From positions 186,001-250,000 of the forward strand of contig CAVSRU010000011.1 of NCBI GenBank assembly GCA_963730535.1: a stretch of DNA of 64,000 bases. Direction: 5' to 3'. The notes under the pieces are model-generated. The model was not told the DNA's origin, searched no databases, and saw only the letters and a list, made by a program, of their open reading frames with translations. Shown in pieces: positions 17,558 to 25,197 of the stretch. The position numbers were made by a program, and so were the translations under genes. Every line of letters starts with the position of its first letter. Positions within the stretch are counted from its first letter, which is position 1. The stretch is from DASSUW01 sp963730535 (GTDB lineage: Bacteria; Actinomycetota; Thermoleophilia; Solirubrobacterales; Solirubrobacteraceae).

Positions 17558-18279
17558 TGCCGGTGATCGGCCTGTGCGCGGCGCTCGAGCGCGCGCAGTG
17601 GAGCGTCTGGGACCAGGAGGCGGTGCTGCTCCCGCGCTCGTACGGCGACGCCGTCCAGCGGGCGGGGGGCATCGCCGTGGTCCTCCAGCCGGACCCGCGG
17701 GCCGAGGAGGACCCGTCGCCGTGGCTCGACGTCGTCGACGGCCTGCTGCTGGCGGGTGGCGTCGACGTCGACCCGAGCTTCTACGGCGCCGAGCCCCACC
17801 CCGAGGTCCACGACGCGGTCCCCGAGCGCGACGCGTTCGAGATCGCGCTCGCGCGGGGGGCGATGGAGCGCGACCTGCCGCTACTCGGGATCTGCCGCGG
17901 GATGCAGGTGATGAACGTGGCCCGCGGCGGGACGCTGATCCAGCACCTGCCCGACGACGTCGGCCACCACGACCACCGGCGCTCGCTCGGCTCCTTCGAC
18001 GACGCGGACCATGATGTGCGGCTCGCCGACGGCTCGCTCGCCAAGCGGGCGGCGGGCGAGGCGGTCCACGCCACGAAGTCCCACCACCACCAGGGCGTGG
18101 CGAAGATCGGCTCGGGCTTCGAGGTCACGGGCTGGGCGACGGTCGACGACCTGCCCGAGACGATCGAGGACCCGGCGTGCCGCTTCGCGCTCGGGGTCCA
18201 GTGGCACCCCGAAGCCGACCCCGCCTCGCAGCTGATCGGCGCGCTGGTCGAGGAGGCGCGCGCGGTGAGGGCGCGGTGA
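17557..18279 (+). CDS. Gamma-glutamyl-gamma-aminobutyrate hydrolase family (PuuD-like)
   Basis: A 240-residue class I glutamine-amidotransferase-fold hydrolase. The nucleophile elbow is LLGICRGMQVMN with Cys113, and the His-Glu pair is in GVQWHPEA near the C-terminus. LLLAGGVDVDPSFYG is the oxyanion-side motif of the PuuD group. It should cleave the gamma-glutamyl amide after oxidation of the amine part, returning glutamate. It overlaps the ligase stop (TGATG) and the aldehyde dehydrogenase start (GTGA). A paralogue lies at 26.8-27.7 kb. Confidence 0.88.
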   Translation: MPVIGLCAALERAQWSVWDQEAVLLPRSYGDAVQRAGGIAVVLQPDPRAEEDPSPWLDVVDGLLLAGGVDVDPSFYGAEPHPEVHDAVPERDAFEIALARGAMERDLPLLGICRGMQVMNVARGGTLIQHLPDDVGHHDHRRSLGSFDDADHDVRLADGSLAKRAAGEAVHATKSHHHQGVAKIGSGFEVTGWATVDDLPETIEDPACRFALGVQWHPEADPASQLIGALVEEARAVRAR

Positions 18280-19631
18280 CGCTCACCGTCCTCGAGCCGG
18301 CCACCGAGCAGGTCCTCGCCGAGATCCCCCGCGCCGGGGTCGAGGAGGCCGACGCCGCGGTGGCGCGGGCGCGGGCAGCGTACCCGGCGTGGCGCGCGGT
18401 GGAGCCGGCCGACCGCGCCCGGATGCTGCACCGGCTGGCCGACGCGCTCGACTCGCGCCAGGAGGAGCTGGCCGTGCTCGAGGCGCGCAACGCGGGCAAG
18501 CCGATCGGCGACGCCCGTGGCGAGATGGCCATGGTGGTCGACACCTTCCGCTACTACGCGGCGGCGCCGGAGCGCAACCTCGGCGACACGATCCCGGTCG
18601 CGGGCGGGGTGGCGATGACGTTCCGCGAGCCGCTCGGCGTGGTCGCGCTGATCACTCCCTGGAACTTCCCGCTCACGATCGCGGCCTGGAAGCTGGCGCC
18701 TGCGCTGGCGGCCGGCAACACGGTGGTGCTCAAGCCCGCCGAGCTGACGCCGCTCACCGCGCTGGAGTTCGAGCGGATCGCGCTCGAGGCGGGGCTGCCC
18801 GAGGGCGTCGTCAACGTGGTCGCCGGCCCGGGCTCCACCGCGGGGGCGCGGCTCGTCGAGCACCCCGACGTGGCCAAGGTGGCGTTCACGGGCTCGACCG
18901 CGGTCGGCGCGCGGATCGCGGCATCCGCCGCGGCGACGATCAAGCGGGTCACGCTGGAGCTGGGCGGCAAGTCGGCCAACGTCGTGTTCGCCGACGCCGA
19001 CCTCCAGGCCGCCGCCGCCGCGGCGCCCGCCGCCGTGTTCGGCAACGCCGGCCAGGACTGCTGCGCCCGCTCGCGGATCCTCGTCGAGCGCTCGGCGCTC
19101 GACGCGTTCATGGACGCGCTGGAGGAGGCGGTCGAGGCCGTGCGGGTGGGCGACCCGCTCGACGAGGCGACGGAGATGGGCCCGCTCATCTCCGCCGACC
19201 AGCGCGAGGCCGTGGCCGCCTACGTGCCGGCGGACGCCCCGGTGGCGATCCAGGGCACGGCTCCCGACGGGCCGGGCTTCTGGTTCCCGCCCACCGTGCT
19301 GTGTCCGGTCGATCGCGACGACCCGGCCGTGCGCGAGGAGATCTTCGGGCCGGTCGCCGTCGTCCTCCCGTTCCGCGACGAGGCGGAGGCGGTCGCGCTC
19401 GCCAACGACACGATCTACGGGCTGTCGGGCTCGATCTGGACGCGCGACGGGGCCAAGGCGCTGCGCGTGGCGCGGGGCGTCGAGACCGGCGTGCTGTCGA
19501 TCAACGCCAACACCTCGGTGCGCGTGTCGACGCCGTTCGGCGGCTTCAAGCAGTCCGGCTACGGGCGCGAGCTCGGGCCGCACGCGCTCGATCACTACAC
19601 GGAGGTCAAGTCGGTGTTCTACGCGACATGA
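18276..19631 (+). CDS. Aldehyde dehydrogenase (NAD(P)-dependent)
   Basis: 451 residues from the GTG that overlaps the hydrolase stop; an upstream in-frame extension lies within the hydrolase gene and is rejected. Catalytic elements: TPWNFPLTIAAWKLAPALAA for NAD binding, FTGSTAVGARI, the general base Glu228 in TLELGGKS, and the nucleophile Cys262 in NAGQDCCARSR. EEIFGPVAVVLPF and the C-terminal PFGGFKQSGYGRELG complete the fold. In the operon it would oxidise a gamma-glutamylated aldehyde to the acid. It ends in ATGA with the SDR. Confidence 0.9.
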   Translation: MTLTVLEPATEQVLAEIPRAGVEEADAAVARARAAYPAWRAVEPADRARMLHRLADALDSRQEELAVLEARNAGKPIGDARGEMAMVVDTFRYYAAAPERNLGDTIPVAGGVAMTFREPLGVVALITPWNFPLTIAAWKLAPALAAGNTVVLKPAELTPLTALEFERIALEAGLPEGVVNVVAGPGSTAGARLVEHPDVAKVAFTGSTAVGARIAASAAATIKRVTLELGGKSANVVFADADLQAAAAAAPAAVFGNAGQDCCARSRILVERSALDAFMDALEEAVEAVRVGDPLDEATEMGPLISADQREAVAAYVPADAPVAIQGTAPDGPGFWFPPTVLCPVDRDDPAVREEIFGPVAVVLPFRDEAEAVALANDTIYGLSGSIWTRDGAKALRVARGVETGVLSINANTSVRVSTPFGGFKQSGYGRELGPHALDHYTEVKSVFYAT

Positions 19632-20375
19632 GCCGGCTCGAGGGCAAGGTATGCGTGATCACCGGCGCCGCGAGCGGCATCGGAGCGGTGACCGCCGCGC
19701 GCTTCCGCGAGGAGGGCGCGACCGTCGTGGGCGTCGACCTGCAGGGCGACATCGACGGCGTCGACCTCGCGCTGGCCGCCGACGTGGCCGACGAGGAGGC
19801 GGTGCGGGCGATGTACGCGCGCGCGAGAGAGGAGTACGGGCGGCTCGACGTGCTCTTCAACAATGCGGGCATCTCCCCCAACGACGACGCGTCGGTGCTC
19901 GAGACGTCGGTCGAGGCCTGGCAGCGGGTGCAGGACGTCAACACCAAGTCGGTCTTCCTGTGCTGCAAGCACGGCATCCCGCACCTGCTCGACGGTGGCG
20001 GCGGGTCGGTGATCAACACGGCATCGTTCGTGGCCGTCATGGGCGCGGCGACGTCGCAGATCTCCTACACGGCGTCCAAGGGCGCGGTGCTCGCCATGTC
20101 GCGCGAGATGGGGGTCGAGTTCGCGCGCCAGGGAGTCCGCGTGAACGCGCTCTGCCCCGGCCCGGTGAACACGCCGCTGCTCCAGGAGCTGTTCGCGAAG
20201 GACCCCGAGAAGGCCGCGCGCCGGCTCGTGCACCTGCCGATGGGCCGCTTCGCCGAGGCGCGCGAGATCGCCGACGCGGCAGCTCTTCCTCGCCTCGGAC
20301 GAGTCGAGCTACGTCAACGCCTCGACGTTCCTCGTCGACGGCGGGCTCTCAGGCGCCTACGTCACGCCGGAGTAG
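19628..20375 (+). pseudogene. Short-chain dehydrogenase/reductase, one frame break near the 3' end
   Basis: A classical SDR: cofactor site VITGAASGIGAVTAARF, Asp at VVGVDLQGD favouring NAD, NNAGISPND, and catalytic Ser/Tyr/Lys in NTASFVAVMGA and ISYTASKGAVLA. After EIADAA the frame breaks near 20282. With one base removed it continues as LFLASDESSYVNASTFLVDG and ends at 20375 in GAYVTPE, a normal SDR end, so about the last 32 residues are affected. Overlap with the aldehyde dehydrogenase (ATGA) places it in the same operon. An alcohol dehydrogenase step fits an amino-alcohol substrate better than a diamine. The frameshift is probably a sequence error. Confidence 0.82.
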
Positions 20376-20873
20376 CGGGACGACCGGGAGGTCGAGCGGG
20401 TCGGTGGTGGCCTCGAAGTCGGCGAGCAGGCCGAGGGCGTCGAAGCCCCGCCTGACGTCTTCGAGGTATCCCGCGGACACCACGGCCGTCCCGTTCGTGC
20501 GGGCGACGGCGAGCCGCTGGCGGCCGGCGGCACTGCCGACGTAGGCCCACACGGGGCCGCCGAGCTCGGCATCGAGGAGGTCGCTGACGTCGCGGCGGTC
20601 GTAGTTGCGCTCGCGCCGGTCGAGCGCGGCGAGCTCCTCGGCGCTGACCTCGAGCGCCACGCCGCTCACGTGCGCCTGCGGGTCGGGGCGGAGGCCGAGG
20701 TAGGCGACGTGGACCGGCGGCTGCTCACCCGTCTCCAGGTCGACGTAGACCTTGTAGCCCGGAATCGTCTCCCGGTTGTCCATCGCCACGTCCCAGCAGC
20801 GGCGGTGGCCGCGGAGGCGGCACAGCGCGCCCCGCCGATCCGCGAGCAGCGACCCGTAGCCGAAGACGTGCAC
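20349..20873 (-). CDS. Gamma-glutamylcyclotransferase-fold protein
   Basis: A 174-residue protein beginning with VHVFGYGSLLADRRG, the GGCT-family glycine loop; DRRERNYDRRDV carries the conserved acidic residue region. Enzymes of this fold convert gamma-glutamyl amino acids or amines into 5-oxoproline plus the free amine. The GTG start lies 5 nt after the acyl-CoA dehydrogenase stop, so they form an operon. The 3' end overlaps the convergent SDR gene by 27 nt. Its proximity to a gamma-glutamyl amine ligase and hydrolase may be meaningful, but it is transcribed from the opposite strand. Confidence 0.78.
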   Translation of the reverse strand: MHVFGYGSLLADRRGALCRLRGHRRCWDVAMDNRETIPGYKVYVDLETGEQPPVHVAYLGLRPDPQAHVSGVALEVSAEELAALDRRERNYDRRDVSDLLDAELGGPVWAYVGSAAGRQRLAVARTNGTAVVSAGYLEDVRRGFDALGLLADFEATTDPLDLPVVPLLRRDVGA

Positions 20874-20878
20874 CCGCG

Positions 20879-22078
20879 TCAGATCTTGTGCCGCCGCAGC
20901 AGCGTGCGGCCGATGACCATCCGCTGGATCTCGCTCGTCCCCTCGCCGATGAGGAGCAGCGGCGCGTCGCGGTAGAGGCGCTCGATCTCGTACTCCTTCG
21001 AGTAGCCGTAGCCGCCGTGGATGCGGAAGGCGTCCTCGACGACCTCCTTGCCGGCCTCGGACGCGAACAGCTTGGCCATGCCGGCCTCGAGGTCCGAGCG
21101 CTCGCCGGCGTCCTTCATCCGCGCCGCCTTGAGGGTGAGCAGCCGGGCGGCCTCGACCTTCGTGGCCATGTCGGCGAGCTTGAACTGGATCGCCTGGTGC
21201 TGGGCGATCGGCTTTCCGAACGCTCGGCGCTCCTGCGAGTACCGCAGGGCGAGCTCGAGCGCCCGCTGGGCGATCCCGACGCCACGGGCGGCCACGTTGA
21301 CGCGGCCGACCTCGAGCGCGTCCATCATCTGCGGGAACCCGCGGCCGAGCCCGGCCTCCTCGCCGCCCAGCACCATCTCGGCCGGCACCCGGCAGCCGTC
21401 GAAGACCAGCTCGGTCGACTCCACGCCCTTGTAGCCGAGCTTCTTGATCTGCGGCGGCACCGTCAGGCCGGGACTCTCCGCCGCCCCCGGCTCCTTCTCG
21501 ACGATGAAGCAGGTCATCCCCTTCTGCGGGGTCTCGGACTCGCGGTCGGTGCGCACCAGCACGAACACCAGGCCAGAGCGCAGGCCGTTGGTGACCCACA
21601 TCTTCTGGCCGTTGATCTCCCAGTCGCCGTCGTCGGTCCGCACGCCGGTCGTCTTGATCGCGGCGACGTCGGATCCCAGCTCGGGCTCCGAGAGCGAGAA
21701 CGCGGCCCGGATCTCGCCGGTGGCCATCCGCGGCAGCAGCCGCGACCGCTGCTCGTCGCTACCGAACTTCATCAGCAGGTAGGAGCCGATGAAGTGGGTG
21801 TTGACGACGCCGGAGATCGAGATCCAGCCGCGCGAGAGCTCCTCGACGATCATCGCGTAGGTCGTCAGGTCGAGCCCCATCCCGCCGTACTCCTCCGGGA
21901 TCGTGACCCCGAACAGCCCGAGCTCCTTCATCAGCTCGACGATCGCGTCCGGGAACTCGTCCTCGTGGTCGTAGTGCCCGGCCTGGGGCAGGATCTGCTC
22001 GTCGACGAACTGGCGGACCATCTCGAGGATCGCGCGCTGCTCGTCGGTCTTCTCGTAGAAGGGCGTGACGGCGGCCAT
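20879..22078 (-). CDS. Acyl-CoA dehydrogenase
   Basis: A 399-residue flavoprotein with the family order intact: EEYGGMGLDLTTYAMIVEEL, AFSLSEPELGSDVAAIKT at the FAD site, KMWVTNG, VFDGCRVPAEMVLG, YSQERRAFGKPIAQHQAI, and GGYGYSKEYEIERLYRDA followed by the GEGTSEIQ C-terminal motif that contacts FAD. The catalytic base region (EIERLYRDA) is as in short/medium-chain enzymes. It introduces the alpha-beta double bond in acyl-CoA. It is divergent, with a 25-nt gap, from an acyl-CoA synthetase, so substrate activation and first oxidation are probably co-regulated. Confidence 0.9.
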   Translation of the reverse strand: MAAVTPFYEKTDEQRAILEMVRQFVDEQILPQAGHYDHEDEFPDAIVELMKELGLFGVTIPEEYGGMGLDLTTYAMIVEELSRGWISISGVVNTHFIGSYLLMKFGSDEQRSRLLPRMATGEIRAAFSLSEPELGSDVAAIKTTGVRTDDGDWEINGQKMWVTNGLRSGLVFVLVRTDRESETPQKGMTCFIVEKEPGAAESPGLTVPPQIKKLGYKGVESTELVFDGCRVPAEMVLGGEEAGLGRGFPQMMDALEVGRVNVAARGVGIAQRALELALRYSQERRAFGKPIAQHQAIQFKLADMATKVEAARLLTLKAARMKDAGERSDLEAGMAKLFASEAGKEVVEDAFRIHGGYGYSKEYEIERLYRDAPLLLIGEGTSEIQRMVIGRTLLRRHKI

Positions 22079-22103
22079 CGGCGCGAGGATAGCCTTGCGC
22101 CCT

Positions 22104-23542
22104 GTGAATTACGCCAGTGACGTCGTCGACGCAGCGGCGCCGCGCGGGCGCGCGCTGCTGGAGCTGGCGCGCGACGGTTCGCGGCGTGAGTGGACCTTCG
22201 GCGAGGTGGCCGCGGAGGCCGGCGCGCTGGCCGCCCACCTCGACGCCCAGGGCCTGCGCCGCGGCGACGTGGTGCTCACGCTGATCGGCAACCGCCCGGA
22301 GTGGGTGCTCGCCATGGTGGCCTGCTTCCGGCTCGGCCTCGTCCCTCTCCCCTGCACCGAGCAGCTGCGCGCCGGGGACCTCGAGCTGCGCCTGCGGGTG
22401 GCCGATCCCCGCCTGGTCGTCGTCGACGAGCGCAACCTCGCAACGCTGGAGTCGGCCGGCTGGGACGGGCCAACGCTCACCGCGCCCTGGGGCCCCCTGC
22501 CGTCCGCGCCGGTCCCGCCGGCCGCCGACCTCGACGCCGACGACCCGTGCCTGATCACCTTCACGTCGGGCACCGCAGGGGAGCCGAAGGCGGTGCTGCA
22601 CGGCCAGCGCTACCTCGCCGGGCAGATGCTCCAGGCCCGCCACTGGCTGGACGTCCGGGCGGGCGACCTCGTGTGGTGCACCGCGGCGTCCGGCTGGTCG
22701 AAGTCGGCCCGCAACGCGTTCGTCGCCCCCTGGCTGCGGGGGGCGGCGGCGCTCGCTGCACGACGCCCGCTTCGATCCTCACGAGCGGGTCGAGATCCTC
22801 GCCCGCGAGCGCGTGGACCTGCTGTGCATGGCGCCGACCGAGTACCGGGTGATGGCCAAGCGCGCCGACCTCTCCAGGCTGCTCGACCTGCGGGCGGCGG
22901 TCGCCGCCGGCGAGCCGCTGGACCCCGACGCGCTCGGCGCCTGGCGCGAGGCGACCAACCTGTGGATCCGCGACGGCTACGGCCAGACCGAGACCGGCCA
23001 GCTCACCGGCATGCCGCTCGGCATCCCGGCCCGCCCGGGCTCGATGGGCATCCCCCTGCCCGGCATCCGGCTCGACGTCGACGACGGCGAGCTGGTCGCC
23101 GACCCCGACGTCGGTCCCGACCTTCTTCCTCGGCTATCTCGGAGAGGAGCCGCCCCCGGCCGGCCCGAGCGCGGTCTGGAGGACCGGCGACCGGGTCGAG
23201 CGCGACGAGCAGGGCTTCCTGCACTTCGTCGGCCGCACCGACGACCTGATCGTGTCCGCCGGCTACCGGATCGGCCCGTTCGAGGTCGAGTCGGCGCTCG
23301 CCACCCACGCCGCGGTGGCCGAGGCGGCGGTGGTGGCCGCGCCCGACGACGAGCGCGGCACCGTCGTGCGCGCCGTCGTCGTGCTGCGGGACGGCTACGC
23401 GGCCTCCGGCGAGCTGGCGCGCGAGCTCCAGGACCACGTCAAGGAGCGCACGGCGCCCTACAAGTACCCGCGGATCGTCGACTTCGCGCCCGACCTCCCC
23501 CGAACTGCGAGCGGCAAGCTCGTCCGCGCCGCGCTGCGCTAG
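22104..23542 (+). pseudogene. AMP-forming acyl-CoA synthetase with two frame breaks
   Basis: Three consecutive frames together encode one complete adenylate-forming enzyme of about 479 residues. The first part has the P-loop LITFTSGTAGEPKAVLHGQ. The frame breaks near 22755 and continues as LHDARFDPHERVEIL through DGYGQTETGQ. It breaks again near 23116 and continues as TFFLGYLGEE, then WRTGDRVERDEQGFLHFVGR, DDLIVSAGYRIGPFEVE and the C-terminal catalytic Lys in RTASGKLVRAALR. Both breaks are equivalent to one extra base. All motifs are intact, so sequence error is likelier than decay. It would activate a carboxylic acid to acyl-CoA for the divergent acyl-CoA dehydrogenase. The GTG start at 22104 is chosen as just inside the promoter gap. 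Confidence 0.8.
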
Positions 23543-23554
23543 CCGGAGAACGAC

Positions 23555-23583
23555 GAAGGGCCCGCCGGGGGAGCGGGCCCTTC
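23555..23583 (+). terminator. Strong terminator after the acyl-CoA synthetase
   Basis: GAAGGGCCCGC (23555-23565) and GCGGGCCCTTC (23573-23583) form a perfect 11-bp stem with a 7-nt loop, 12 nt after the stop codon. There is no long T tract, but the stem is very stable. Confidence 0.75.
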
Positions 23584-23721
23584 ATCAGGGGGTGGCGGAT
23601 GGCGGTGGGTCAGGCCGCGTCCGCCGCGGCCGGGATCGCGGGGGGTATGAGGCGATCCTCGGAGGGGGGATGGTGCTTCGCAACGTCCCTGTTGCTTGAT
23701 GAGGACTATGCGGCACGCCGG

Positions 23722-23760
23722 TTGGCGAAACCTTGGCGCGAACTTGGCGCCCACTTGGCG
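23722..23760 (+). promoter_or_regulatory. Four TTGGCG boxes at exact 11-nt intervals
   Basis: TTGGCG occurs at 23722, 23733, 23744 and 23755, giving four direct repeats one helical turn apart, with unrelated 5-nt spacers. A fifth, imperfect box (TTGGGC) is at 23775. The array lies 50-90 nt upstream of the aminotransferase ATG; a possible -10 box, TACGCT (23796-23801), would make that mRNA nearly leaderless. Direct repeats at 11-nt pitch are typical of OmpR-like regulators, including SARP proteins. Confidence 0.6.
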
Positions 23761-23808
23761 GGATAACCGCACGGTTGGGCCGCCCGGGGCGCTTGTACGC
23801 TGAGCGCC

Positions 23809-25197
23809 ATGACGACCATCGAGCCTGCCGCCGCCAGCATCGATCGCGACCGCGTGGCGGCGCTCACCGAGCGCGAGCGCGCGGTCCATCGTGAGCGCAC
23901 GGCGGAGTCGGGCCGGACGTACGAGCGGGCCGCGGTCGTCATGCCCGGCGGGGTGCCGTCGGCCTTCCAGGCGGGCGACCCGTGGCCGATCTACCTCGAG
24001 CGAGGCGAGGGCGCCCGGGTCTGGGACGTCGACGGCAACGAGTACGTCGACTTCCACAACGGCTTCGGCGTCATGTGCGTGGGCCACGCGAACCCGGCTA
24101 TCACCGCGGCCGTGAAGGCGCGAATGGACGACGGCAGCCACTTCGCCGCGCCCACCGAGGGCTCGATCACGGTGGCCAACGAGCTGCGCCGCCGCTGGGA
24201 CCTCCCCCACTGGCGCTTCACGAACTCCGGCACCGAGGCGACGCTCGACGCCATCCACCTCGCCCGGGCGGCGAGCGGGCGGGACGTGATCATCAAGATC
24301 GAGGGCACCTACCACGGCCACCACGACGCGGTGATGGTCTCCGTCAAGCCGCCGGCCGAGCTGATGGGTCCCCGCGAGCGCCCGGCTTCCGTCCCCTACG
24401 GCCTCGGCTATCCCGAGGCGCTCACCGACCTCACCCGCGTCGTGCCGTTCAACGACGCCGACGCGCTCGAGCGGCTGCTCGACGAGCTGGAGGACCAGGT
24501 CGCCGGCCTGATCATGGAGCCGGCGATGATGAACGTGAACATCGTCCCGCCGCTGCCCGGCTACCTCGACCGGGTGCGCGACCTCACCGCCGTCCGCGGG
24601 ATCACGCTGATCTTCGACGAGGTGAAGACCGGCGCGGCGGTAGCCGCCGGCGGCGCGACCGAGCTCTACGGCGTCAAGCCGGACGTGGTGTGCCTGGCGA
24701 AGGCGATCTGCGGCGGCCTGCCGGGCGGCGCGATCGGGATGAGCGAGGCGCTGGCCGAGCTGGTCGCCGACGGCCGCGTGCGCCAGCAGGGGACGTTCAA
24801 CGGCAACCCGCTCGTGATGGCGGCCGCCGAGGCGACGCTGATCGAGGTGCTGACCGACGACGCGTACGCGCGCCTGCACGCCGCCAACCGCACGCTGATG
24901 GAGGCCTGCGAGCGCGTGATCGGCGACTACGGCCTGCCGGCGCACACGGTCGGCATGGGCTCCAAGGGCTGCGTCGTGTTCAGCGCCGAGCCGGTGCGCG
25001 AGTACCGCGACTACCAGACCAAGGTCCACCACGACCTGTCCGACCTCGCGTGGCTCTACCACATGAACAACGGGATCTTCATGACTCCGGGCCGCGACGA
25101 GGAGTGGACGCTGTCGGTGCTCCACACCGACGAGGACCTCGCGCGCTACGTCGAGGTGTTCGAGGCCTTCGCGCGCGACGTGACGGCGTCCTCGTAG
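23809..25197 (+). CDS. Class III aminotransferase (glutamate-1-semialdehyde aminomutase-like)
   Basis: A 462-residue PLP enzyme: VWDVDGNEYVDFHNGFGVM at the small-domain start, FTNSGTEATLDAIHLAR for the phosphate site, GTYHGHHDAV, IMEPAMMNVNIVPPLPGYL, and LIFDEVKTG with the Asp that pairs with the pyridine nitrogen. The Schiff-base Lys is in CLAKAICGGLPGGA. It is related to, but not the same as, the aminotransferase at 48.7-50.1 kb. It is probably an omega-type transaminase or aminomutase acting on an amino acid or amine. No ribosome site is visible, consistent with a leaderless transcript. The 3' end overlaps the convergent GMC gene by 52 nt. Confidence 0.85.
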   Translation: MTTIEPAAASIDRDRVAALTERERAVHRERTAESGRTYERAAVVMPGGVPSAFQAGDPWPIYLERGEGARVWDVDGNEYVDFHNGFGVMCVGHANPAITAAVKARMDDGSHFAAPTEGSITVANELRRRWDLPHWRFTNSGTEATLDAIHLARAASGRDVIIKIEGTYHGHHDAVMVSVKPPAELMGPRERPASVPYGLGYPEALTDLTRVVPFNDADALERLLDELEDQVAGLIMEPAMMNVNIVPPLPGYLDRVRDLTAVRGITLIFDEVKTGAAVAAGGATELYGVKPDVVCLAKAICGGLPGGAIGMSEALAELVADGRVRQQGTFNGNPLVMAAAEATLIEVLTDDAYARLHAANRTLMEACERVIGDYGLPAHTVGMGSKGCVVFSAEPVREYRDYQTKVHHDLSDLAWLYHMNNGIFMTPGRDEEWTLSVLHTDEDLARYVEVFEAFARDVTASS

